Shown: one piece after another, positions 14,532-25,154 of the stretch
How the letters are laid out: each line of letters opens with the position of its first letter
How positions within the stretch are numbered: position 1 is the stretch's first letter
Origin: Annulohypoxylon bovei var. microspora
Lineage: Eukaryota > Ascomycota > Sordariomycetes > Xylariales > Hypoxylaceae
DNA length: 64,000 nucleotides
Direction of reading: 5' to 3'
Assembly: GCA_022836615.1 (NCBI GenBank)
Contig: MU405244.1
Location: 1-64,000, forward strand
Program-made: the position numbers and the translations under genes
The notes under the pieces: model-generated
The model's database searches: none
Told to the model about the DNA's origin: nothing
Seen by the model: only the letters and a program-made list of their open reading frames with translations

Positions 14532-15229
14532 GAGCAATGTTGGCCGCGCTGTATGCATGTCGCCGGTTTGCCGCGCTGTATGCGGGGTGTCGCAAGGTAC
14601 TTCAAGTCCCATACAAATCGCCATACAATTGAAGGTACCAGCTCCCCACCAAATTCAATCAATTCAAACCATTTTTCCCACATACCTACTTATAGCTTGC
14701 TTTAATCCCCTGTTTCCCACCCTTTCAATTCAAGGTCTTATTTTTTTCAATTACATAATTAGATAGATCTCGAAAAGCCCGTTCGAATGAACCAGCTTGC
14801 ACGCCTTATAGATCTTCGTGTGACTGGCAAATCAGGTTGGAAGGTAATCGCATGTAGGGCAAAAAGGGTATCACGGGACCACCTTGGTAAAAGACTTCTA
14901 GATGCATCTGACTTTCAACACGATTTGCCAGTCATACAGCAGCTGGTAAGGCATGCAAGTAGGTTCATTCGAAAGCGCTTTTCGAGATCTATCTAATTGT
15001 ATAATTATAAGAAATTTGACTTGCAGTTGATAGGGGATAATGGGGATATAAGACGGGGTTGAAAGTGGGTGTGGGAGCGCGTGGATTTTTCTAAGTTCAA
15101 TTGAAGGTGAGCATTGAAGATACATGCGTTTGTATGGGGATTTGTATGCGGGGAAAAGTACCAATGATGCCCGGCCCGCATACAGCGCGGGAACCCCGCG
15201 ACATACATACAGCGCGGCCAACATTGCTC
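14532..15229. mobile_element. Foldback hAT-like MITE (698 bp) with 8-bp TSD
   Basis: This is the second GC-normal island. The ends are inverted repeats GAGCAATGTTGGCCGCGCTG (right end complementary), and perfect 8-mers TTTAAAAA flank it at 14524-14531 and 15230-15237. The whole element is close to one long imperfect hairpin: the central arms pair from about 14757 to 14841 with 14914 to 14998 (shared AATTAGATAGATCTCGAAAAG, then TTCGAATGAACC, then TGACTGGCAAATC), leaving a loop of about 70 bases, and pairing continues outward in patches to the termini. It has no transposase. Its GAGCAA terminus and internal CCATACAA/TTGTATGG motifs match the element at 9022-9755, so both probably used the same or a related transposase. 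Confidence 0.88.
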
Positions 15230-17640
15230 TTTAAAAAAAACCATTTATATGTTTTTATAATTAATTTTATAATACTTAAAAAATAATAATAATTTAAATC
15301 ACCATTATTATAATTTACATTTACCCGTTAAAAAAAAGCAATTTTTATTTTAAATTTATTTTATAAATTATTAAATTAAAATGTTTAACGTTTATTTAAC
15401 GTTAATTTATTTTTTATTATTAAAATATTTAAAAACATTTATAAAATATTAAATGATTTTAATTATATGCGATTTAATATACTTTTAAACGATTTATTTA
15501 TATATTTAAAAAATCCATTATATTTACTTTTAATTCGAAATTTATAATTACGCATTAAAAATATTTAATTTAATAAATATTAATTAAAAGTAAATATTAA
15601 TTTTTAATATTTAATAATAACTTTAAATGTAATAAATTTAATAATTAAAATATTAAAATTTAAAACGTATTAATAAATTAAACGTAACTTTTAATATAAT
15701 TAATAATATAAAATAATGGGTTTTAAATTTAAATTATTTATAAATAATAAAACTTAAATATTATATAAATTATTAATAAAAAAAAACCGCTTTTTAAAAA
15801 ATGGATTTATAAAATTAAAAAAAACTTTAATAATAAAGTTATTTAATATAAAATTAAATAAATAATTAAAAGCTTCGAATAAATTAAAAGTGTAAATTAT
15901 ACGAATATTTTTATATTAATAATTAAATTTATAAATTATAAAATTATTTTTATTATAATTGTAATATTAAATTTAAAATTAAAATAAATGAATGTCGTTA
16001 TAACATTTTTATATAAAAATATTAATAAAAATATTTATATTAAATAATTATTTAAATTTAAAAACGACATTAATAAATATTATAAATTTAATAAAACATT
16101 ATATAAATTAAAATAAACCTTAAAAATATGGTATTAAATATTAATTACTTTTTTTAAAACTTTAAGTTTTATAATTTTAAATTTAAATATAAAAATATTC
16201 GTTAAAAAATATATATATATTATCATTTACATTAATAATTTATTTATTACGGGATTTATTAAAATTAAAATTATTAATATTAAATAAAAATTAACGAATA
16301 AATTTAAAATAATTAACCTTAAACTTTATTCGTATTATTTAAATATATTTATTAAATAAAATTATATAAATAAAAGTATTATTTTAAATTAAAAAATATA
16401 TTTAAAATAAATTATTAAAAAATTAAAATAATAAAATTCGAATTTTATAAATACATTAATTAACATTAATAAAATTAACGAATCGTTATTTAATTATAAA
16501 GCATTTAAAACCGATGTTTAATAATACGTTAAAATTATAAAATACTTAATGTATATTATAATAAATATTTAATTTAATATTATTTACGTTATATTATATT
16601 TAAATCGATATATAAAAAACTTAATTATAACATATATTACCATTATTAAAAGAATTTTAAAATATTTAAAAAACATTTTAAATTATAAATTTATTTATAA
16701 AAACGAATTAAAAAATTTTATAAAGTAAATAAACTTTAATTATATAAAATATATTTAAATTTATTAATTAACCTTCGGGTACATTTTTAATATTAATAAT
16801 AAAGCGATTAATTAATTTAATAAACGATAATTTATAATGGTTATTTTAATTTATAAATTTAAATTTAAAAGTATAACGAACGTTATAAAAAAGGTTATTT
16901 AATTATAAAAATTATTAAAAAAACTTAACGTTAATAAAGAAAATTTATTATTTATAATTATATAAAAAAATAATTAAAAAGCTTTAACATTCGTAAAAAA
17001 CCTTTAATTTTACACATAAATAAAATATATTAAAATAAATATATATTTTATTTAAAAAAAATAAATTAATAACGAAATTAATTTTAAATATATTAATATT
17101 TTTAAATAAATTATTAATAATTTCGTTAAATTTTTACCGAAAAATACATTCGTACGTTTTAAAAATGCTTTAAGTTTTATTATATAAAATAAATAAAAAA
17201 TTTATATATATAAAAAAAAAAGGATTATTTTAAATAATTATAATTTTATAAAATAATTTTTTTTAAAATAATTTATTTATTTTAAACATTATTATAAATA
17301 ATAAAAATTATTATTTATTATATTATATAATTAATAAAAACTTTAAAACGATTAATAATTAATATTATTAATTATTTAATATATATATTATAAAAAATTA
17401 TATAAAATAAAAAATTAAAAAGTTATTTAAACATTATAAATATAATTCGAATAAAAATATTAAAATATTAAATAATTAAAAACATTAATAAATAAATACG
17501 TTTTATATTTATAACATTTATATATATTATTTATTTTTTATTATATATTTATAATAATTTAACCTTTTAATATATAATAATAATATTTATAACTTGCATT
17601 TATTTTAATAAAATAAGTAAGTAAAAATAAAATAAATAAT
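15230..17640. repeat. AT-rich, RIP-like degraded repeat block (right part)
   Basis: This is the last part of the AT-rich block. Composition returns to normal between about 17,580 and 17,650. Nothing coding is recognisable. Confidence 0.75.
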
Positions 17641-18480
17641 AAGGTATATTTTAACTGGTTTGAAAAGGTAGTTATTAAAGTTTTACTTATAATACAAGGA
17701 ACAACGATAGAAAACAACGTTTTCAAGTACTCTTCAAGAACCTCTTGGCGTAGGTGATAACAGTCTATGGTTTCGAGAGGCATCTTGAAGAAAGGGTAGA
17801 CTGTAGTAACGTAGTTGGGTTGATAGGTATGTATAGGTAAGGATCTCTTGAGTCCTAGGTGATGTAAACAATAGTGGACCCCAATCGGAGAATTTCAGTT
17901 TGAGAGATATTGATAGCAGGTAGTCCAGAATTTATACATACACTTGATTCAAAGTTGAATGGATCTTGAGAGGAGTGGAGACAAACCTGCCTTACGAAAA
18001 GCCCCGTGCAAGATGTGAAGAAGATCAAGGCCCTATAAAGGCAACTATTGTGGCATTTCAAGCGTTATCGTGATGGCACAGAGCTTCCATTTATCATGTA
18101 GCTTTTGTGGCACATTTCTCTGCATAACCAATACTTCAAAGTGGGGGCACATACAGTTACCAATCAAGGGGTTGGGTGAGTTAGCTTTTCAATGCCGTCT
18201 CTAGTCTTCTTTGTTGCCTTCGTGGACGAGTTGCCTGATGTATTTTTTGGTAGGCAAACTGCTTCTACGTAGGTAGGTAGCCTTCGAAGTCCTCTTGCAC
18301 GTCCCGAAGCCCTAGTAGCCTAGTTTTTCTCAGCCAGTAAAAAATCAGTAATTCAGCTTTCGGTTAGGTATTGATGTCTCTTAAAACCATCCCATGGAGC
18401 TTTCTTGGTGGTTAGTTACTTGAACCTTACCTGTTCTTCTAATCGTGGCTCTACAGGACTAGGTTAGTCTTCACATTCTA
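17641..18480. other. Boundary zone between AT-rich block and genic DNA; possible gene fragment on the minus strand
   Basis: Base composition is normal here but no complete gene is visible. On the minus strand, from about 17810 down to 17645, one frame reads like protein (...KMPLETIDCYHLRQEVLEEY...) and then runs into the AT-rich DNA, where it degenerates into I/Y/K/N-rich noise. A CAG acceptor-like site lies just upstream of this frame. It could be the last remnant of a gene truncated at the edge of the RIP-affected block. I do not recognise the family, and it may be chance. Confidence 0.3.
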
Positions 18481-18624
18481 AAATTTCTTGTACGAATCTG
18501 GATCGTGGAATCGCCCCAACCTACCGCTTGTTACATATACCCTTCTTACATCTTCTTGCACCTTTGGCCTACTGTGGCTTTTTATGCAGCGAACTACTGA
18601 GGGTCGCAGCCTTGGATACCTACG

Positions 18625-21368
18625 ATGGCTATTTCAGGCCCTCGGAGACCCTCCCCTCGCCATTCGATCTCTTTCGGAAAATGGATCGACAGCCTTCAGC
18701 ACAAGGGTGAAAATGGCACAGGTCACCCTGCCAATTTCGTATCAGCCTACGATTTGATTGAACATTGGAATTATCGACGTGTTAGGGAATGCCTCAAGGA
18801 CTACCCAGATGTGGCCGCAAAAGTGGACATCATACGCAGCGCATACATCCGCGTATTTAGCATTCTAGTCTCCACGGGCCATCTAGAATATCTTACGGAG
18901 TTCATGGAACACAGTCTCAATGATGAGAAATTGCCCCTTGAGCGGCGCCCACCCCAATGGCCAGAAAACACGTATCTTGATAAAGTCTTCGATGATTTTT
19001 TAAGATACCAGTGGAAATTCTGCCCCTTGCAAGTGAGCTCTCACACGCTTACTGGACAGCGACTAGATGATCGCCATATTCTTCCCATTACCTCAAAGAA
19101 GATATTTCGCGAACTTCACGGCGAATCAGTCATCATCCAAGCTGACTTCCATGTTAATTGTATCGTAAGTCTAACATAGCTGCATGCGCGTGGCGATACA
19201 GTCTACCTACTAATGCTCTACATAGGAGGGGCTGCCAACCACAATGGTCCTAAAAGCATATACCAACCCAAAACTATCCCATTGACTGGCATAAGGCTAC
19301 AAACCCACTTATTCGGGTACCAGTACTGCCATCAGCTATGGTCCTCAGTTGAACAATGCTTTTTAGGAGGGCATGAGAACATCTAGCCAATCATAATTGA
19401 GATTTGCAGATATTCGTGAGCTTAAGCGGTTGTTGGCAGTACCAATACCTGAATAAGTGGGTTTGTAGCCTTATGCCAGTCAATGGGATACAGGGCCGAA
19501 GTCAATGCGTTTACAAGGATTTACAATAGCTCATCTAATGAACTAGGCTGTATGCCAGAAAACATAATCGAATACTGCGGAAATTTCGTGCAGAACGACA
19601 AATACTATCTTCTCCTAGAATACGCCAAACACGGGAACTTGGAGTTTTATTTCAAGAAAACAAAACCGCCTGAATCCGCAAAGGATATGTTCCAATTCTG
19701 GAATAGTATGTTTAAACTCATCGAGGGCCTTACTCTCATTCATAACTTAGGCGATCTCGGTGAAGGAAGCACTTCGGCATTTCGTGGGTAAGTTCTTGGG
19801 TTGAACAATTCTCATGTTAACAGCTTATTGACCTCCATCAAGCTCCCATCAGGATATCAAGCCGAGTAACATCCTTGTAAATTCCATAGAACCGCACAAT
19901 AAGTACGACATAACCCTTAAGATTGCCGACTTTGGCATGAGTGATTGTTGGCAGGTTTCGGATGAAGACCCAAATGCCCTGGGGACTGATAACAAGGGGG
20001 ACCAGTGGTACAGTGCTCCCGAATGCGTCACAAATTTTGACGTACTGCGCAGAATCGACAACCGGGTCGGGTCTGAAGTGGATATCTGGTCTCTGGGTTG
20101 TGTTTTTAGCGAGGCGGCCGTCTGGGCCGTATGTGGCCATTTAGGTCTTCAAAAATATCTTGAACACCGGCGACAAGAGATCCCTAGTTCAATGTGCCGT
20201 TCGGGATTTGCGGGATGCTTCCACAATGGAAACGAGCCTCTAAAAGCGGTTACCTTGATGCTCAACCATATCCTGAATAGCAGACGATCCTGGGACACAA
20301 TCACCCCTGGAATTATCGAGCTGATACGCGAGTCAATGTTATTGGGGCCCATGGACCTGCGGAAGAGTGCGAGGGTCTTGTTGCAGAGATCTGAACATCT
20401 TCTACAAGACGCAGAAGACAAGGCACGAGAGAAAGGTTATATACCGCGAACGAACTCAACTTCGTCATTGCTCCCTTCGCCACCTTTTTCGAATAAGATT
20501 ACGGTGGAAGAGGTCAAACAGTATCGTGATGATAAAAAGAACTATCGACCACCAAACGAACACGTCGCCGAGCAGTGTGGTATGCTACAGAAAAAGATTA
20601 GGGGCCGAGACCAAATTTTCCTAATAGATGATTCAACGTCAATGAAAACTCAGCACTGCGACAATGTAGTCAACACTTTTATCGCCTTGTCATACCTAGC
20701 GAAGATGATTGATGGGAACGAAATTGACCTATTCTTTACATCGGAACCGACTAAGAAGCTCTCTAACCGCCGAACATCGAAGCTCATCGCCGAAGTCCAA
20801 CAGCAATATAATCGACGTCACAGTAGCCCATCTAACATGGAATTCAGCATGAGCTTAGTAATCAACCACATCATTGATGAGATACTCAACCCCTATGTAA
20901 CTCAAAGGTCGAAACCACGACCAAGCGTCACACTCTTTGTCTTCACGGACGGGCAATGGGGTAATGGACCACAGTCGGTTTCTGAGGTTGAAACCGAAAT
21001 TACTAGACTGATAAACGAGGTCAGGACACGGAGCCTGAGCAGGACTTCGGTTACGATACAGTTCATTCGATTCGGAGACGACTTCGAGAGCATCGATCGA
21101 CTTAGATACCTAGACAATTTCGGCAAGCAGCTAGGCTGGTATGTGACCGTTTCTCCTTTTCATGTTAATCTGGTCAACCTTGCCCTCAAAGACGTATTCA
21201 TTTTGCCACACTTAAAGCTGCGATGCTGATTACGTCTATAGGGACATTGTTGACACCAAGTCACACAAAGATCATGTCCTTGACATGTTCATTGGCAGCA
21301 TAGACGCTTCTGTGGACGACAACGACGACGATAAAACCTATAATACGCCGACACTAAAATCTCCTTAG
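18625..21368 (+). pseudogene. Protein kinase-vWA fusion gene, interrupted by a MITE
   Basis: Probable exons are 18625-19164, 19226-19787 (split by the MITE at 19277-19488), 19843-21138 and 21242-21368. Introns 19165-19225, 19788-19842 and 21139-21241 keep frame. Kinase marks in order are the beta-3 lysine (MVLKAY, about 19244-19261), HQDIKPSN (19847-19870), DFG (19928-19936), APE (20007-20015) and DIWSLGC. A von Willebrand A domain with a DxSxS metal site (IDDSTS, about 20625) follows and ends in a DIVDT motif read from the last exon. This resembles the fungal kinase-vWA proteins of unknown role. The MITE introduces a TGA in its first codons, and taking it out with one TA still leaves a one-base frame mismatch, so the gene looks broken. 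The start is uncertain: just upstream, another frame (TYDGYFRPSETLPSPFDLF) reads like coding sequence and would need a frameshift near 18700. Confidence 0.7.
19277..19488. mobile_element. Tc1/mariner-like MITE (212 bp) inside the kinase-vWA gene
   Basis: Terminal inverted repeats are identical for 38 bases beginning TCCCATTGACTGGCATAAGG, and pairing continues imperfectly to about 55 bases. TA dinucleotides flank it at 19275-19276 and 19489-19490, the duplication made by Tc1/mariner-type transposases. There is no coding capacity. It sits between the beta-3 lysine segment and the alpha-C segment (EVNAF) of the kinase. The few arm mismatches (for example GGTACC against GGTATT) include C/T changes. 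Confidence 0.87.
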
Positions 21369-22713
21369 CAAAACACCAATTCTCAGGTGTGCTATTCGAA
21401 ATTATGTGTTTGAGCCATTGCAGACACGCGAAGTGGCATACGGCAAATGACAAAATCGAACCTTTATCTGATTGATAGTTGCTGTGTATAAGGATCGCAT
21501 ATTGCATATGCGAAGGTCCTTGAATTAAAAGACGATGGTACATATAAGTATAGCTATTTCGTCTTCTCCCTCTTGGCAGTTGTCGTGTCTGACGGAAGTT
21601 AGGATTCGACTCGGATTCGTGAGATACAGTCGGACATGGGACCAATGAAACGTTGGAGTGATAATGCATAGAGCCCCTATTATCACGATAGATACCTGGG
21701 TACATACATATCATGTGGATTCTAGTTGGTTCAGCTGATGAGGCGACCGTCGCGGTGTGGGTTAAGCGAAGTGGGGTTTGACGGGTGGCTAATCACACGC
21801 CGTCCGATGGAATTGGTTGGTGGCGTATAGAGGCATCCAATCAATTGGATTAGTTATGTAGGTTCGTTTGATAAAGGAAGTTACTATGTACCTAAGGTAT
21901 GTATTGGGTATGCAGAAGATACTTAGGTAAGATACTTAGGTAATATTCCGTCTGCATGCGGAGGAAAGTCTAATCTCTTAGGTACTGCTTGAGTCTATTA
22001 AACCCTACATACTTCCAAACCCACAATCAACCCCTGGCTTGTTTCTTGATGATGATCACTGACTTTTACCTACCACCTACCTATCTGATACATCGCATGC
22101 AAAAAAGTCTACTAGGCAGCTAGGTAGGCTGGTAGAGCAAAACGATTTTGACCATCGAAGAAACAGAATCACCTATCGCCATCCAACATCTCGCCGTCTT
22201 GGCATTTGAAAAATGTCGATCTTAGCTTTGGGACACGATTGATCTTGGCATTCTTTCTTGGCAAACGGACGGAAGAAACGGCATCGTGTTGCATCGTTAA
22301 GATAAAAATAGGGGCCTTCTTCTAATTCAAATGTTTGATGTTTCCTCCCTCTTCCTGTCCGCGTCCGCTCCCAGCTCCAAAAACTTGTCTGAGCGTATCT
22401 CCGCCATCACTTTTTAATACCGTACGAACGATGGGCTTTGGCTGTGCTCGTGTGTGATATCGCGATAGTTTTTATTCCCTCGCTCATTCCCACTCACATT
22501 CATTCCCTCATTTGGCCGTAATCCTTTTTTTCTCTTCCTCTCTTACTATTCTTGCTCTCCCTCTTTTTAGATACTTGGGACGGAAGCTTACGCGTACAAT
22601 ACAACCGTGCTAATCGTATTTGTGGGGTAGACTGGGCGATTGGATTAATTTTGGACGATTGATCTATCGCGCGCCGCGCAACACTCACGCCAAAGGTGAC
22701 CAAGAAACTGATT
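21369..22713. other. Intergenic region and 5' leader of the SGNH hydrolase gene
   Basis: I see no supported gene. The right half (about 22,300-22,600) is rich in C/T runs such as TTTTTTTCTCTTCCTCTCTT, typical of fungal promoters and 5' leaders, and several TACCTAGGTA-like words lie near 21,880-22,140. The 141-codon minus-strand frame at 21289-21714 overlaps the last kinase exon and has no recognisable features. Confidence 0.5.
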
Positions 22714-24051
22714 ATGGACAAGTTTCCTCGTCAATTTTCTTCGAGCCCGTACGTTTCGATGGTCTTGGCACGTAGGCGCTCGCTCATATTGTTGGGCTTG
22801 CCTTTATTTCTTATAGGTATGCAGTAGTCTTTACTTCATCATCCCTGTTCTCTCTACCCTCTACTACTATTTCTCTATCTACCTACATATGCGGCTGACC
22901 AATTTGTAGTTCTGTTATTTTCTGGTACGGTCAACGTCGATAATGAATGGGGTCACAAATTGGATAGCTTGGGCGACAATTTCAAGGCCGGTGTCAGCTA
23001 TGTAACTGGCAATGGTACTGTTCAAGTTTCTTATCCTTCGACCGACGCTGCTACCAACTCTTCGTCTTTAAACGCCGCCTCCTTCCCTAGCGAGCTATCT
23101 AACGGCGCCACCACTTCTACCGTCAGGACCAAGCCGTATGCTCGACCAGGCTACGAGCTGCCACTTGCTAATGGAATCCCACTTCGTATCATGGCGCTTG
23201 GCGCGTCGACTACTCGTGGCGATAGTCCCGAAGAAGGCATCGATAACAATGGCTTTCGCCGTCCCCTCCGCGAGAGGTTGACTACTATCGGCAACAAAGT
23301 AAATTTCGTCGGCACACAGCGCCTCGGAAATATGACAGATAATGACATCGAAGCATATCCCGGAGTTGTCACCGAAACCATCCATGGAAATGCGCGGAAG
23401 GCTGTTCCGAAGTCAAAGCCCAACGTCTTTCTCATCAACGCCGGATCTAATGATTGTTTCCAACATGTCGATATCGACAACTTCTATAAGCGATACGACG
23501 CACTAGTCCGGTATCTCCTCGAGGCCTCGCCAAGGTCTACCATCGTCATGGGCACTATCTTACCTACCTGGGATACACGATTCAACGGCAGAGAGGATGT
23601 CTGGAGGGTCAACCCTCAGATTCGGAAACTGGCGAAAATATACAAAGCGCAGGAGTTGCCGGTGGTGCTCGCCGATATGCAAGGCCCAGATGGAATTCAA
23701 GATGGAAACCTGGCTTCGGATGGCATGCATCCGGGCACCGCGGGCTACGAGATGATGGCTACTAAGATGTACGAGGCTATTGTTGAGGCCGATGCCAGAG
23801 GGTTCTTACAACCCCCCGAACCAGTTCAGGGAATCCTCGACGACGGCGATGACGAGCGCAAGGATGAAGAGTATATGAAATGGCTAGAGGAGAAGCGGGC
23901 GTTGGACAACGCAACAGCAGTTGCTGAACAAAAAGAGATTAGTAAAATGTTGGCGGAACTAGCAAAGATGAAGGAAGAGAATGCTGATGGCAAGCAAGAA
24001 AAGCGCCAGAAGGACACTAGATTAAGGCGGCGTCCTAAAATGCTCTTCTAA
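22714..24051 (+). CDS. Membrane-anchored SGNH-family (GDSL-like) hydrolase
   Basis: Exons are 22714-22816 and 22910-24051 (intron GTATGC...TTTGTAG), giving 414 residues. The first exon supplies an ATG and most of a hydrophobic segment (about residues 24-42, preceded by RRR), so the protein is probably a type II membrane protein or uncleaved signal-anchor protein. The SGNH blocks are visible: block I LGASTTRG (Gly-Ala-Ser rather than the classic Gly-Asp-Ser), block III INAGSNDC and block V DGMHPG with the catalytic Asp and His. Family members are esterases or deacetylases acting on carbohydrate or lipid esters; the substrate here is unknown. After the catalytic domain comes a charged, coiled-coil-prone tail (EEYMKWLEEKRAL...) ending in a basic RLRRRP stretch, unusual for a simple secreted esterase. 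Confidence 0.85.
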
Positions 24052-25154
24052 TTGGCGGGACAAGCGGGTTCTTTGTCTTAGAAACTTGCAGGTGGGCATT
24101 TATAAGGTCTTGCCCGACATGAGATCACGGCCTCCCAACTGTTATTATTATACACAGATACTATGTAGACTACTTACCTAGGTAGGTATGTACCTAATAA
24201 CTCTGCCCGAGAGGGTTCAAACTCCGAATCCTTCCCGCTTCAGTATCGCACGTATGTAACCTGCGCGGCTGCGTGGTACGGTACCGCGATGCATTAGTAC
24301 GACCCAATTTCTAACCTTTCTCGGTACAGAGTGCAATTTCTCGCCTACGTACCTGATAGTATTACTTCCTAGTTTCCCACTATATACGCAACATAATACT
24401 GCATACATACTGAACATATGTACATACATACACCCCGCTAGACAGGAAGCGAATCGAACCATACAGTTATTGTGTTCAACATAGCTGTAAAAAGGTATTG
24501 TGGGCTTCTCCAATTATATCTAGCAGTTGAAACTACGGACGTGATGATAGACACTACCAAAAGTAGGTACCTAGTAGATCAGTGCTACGCGACTACGCGA
24601 ATTGAGTTTGAGATTCAGGATTAGCGTTTGGTGACGGTTGAATACCCGCCGACCGTTGCTGCCGAGAGTTACCATTCAGTCGGTGACATCGCCAGGAGCT
24701 GGTTTAAGCTTGTATTTACCAATTGCCAGGTTCCCAGCTTTTGCCAGCTTGACCCGCTCCTAATTTTGCCTCCGCATGCACTCTCCCTCCACCCTTCACA
24801 TGCAGTCCAACCCACCCAGCCACCCTGGCTACACCCTGCTTACCTCCTACGCTATGCCGATAGAAATCTTGGCTGGAAGGTCAATGCGGAGGCGGATGGT
24901 ACCGCGACATCGATCGCGACATATGGGAGTTCGCAAATTTTGTACAACCCTCCAACGTCAGCTTCTGATTCCGATTCGACGTCACTTTGAGGTGTTCGTC
25001 GATATATGTTATAGGGTGCGGAATTGCGTCACGTCGTGCGATTTCGTGGAACGGAGCGGGTTGGACTGTAGATCTTATACGCTATATTTAATTTCCTAAA
25101 TTATGGCGATCTGTTTGTGATAGGTTCATCCTCCTTCCCTCATCAACTCTTGTA
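24052..25154. other. Intergenic region between SGNH hydrolase and ankyrin-CorA genes
   Basis: This holds the 3' end of the hydrolase gene and the promoter of the ankyrin-CorA gene. It contains TACCTAGGTAGGTATGTACC-type words at about 24,174-24,193. Small open frames (24217-24513 minus, 24628-24990 plus) show no domain or codon signature and are not called. Confidence 0.5.

Noticed and set aside
14557..15244. Several short frames on both strands inside the 698-bp element
   Set aside because: They lie within a foldback MITE whose arms mirror each other, so frames appear on both strands; none resembles a transposase.
21289..21714. 141-codon minus-strand frame
   Set aside because: It overlaps the last kinase-vWA exon, which is supported by splice sites and the DIVDT motif; no domain is seen.
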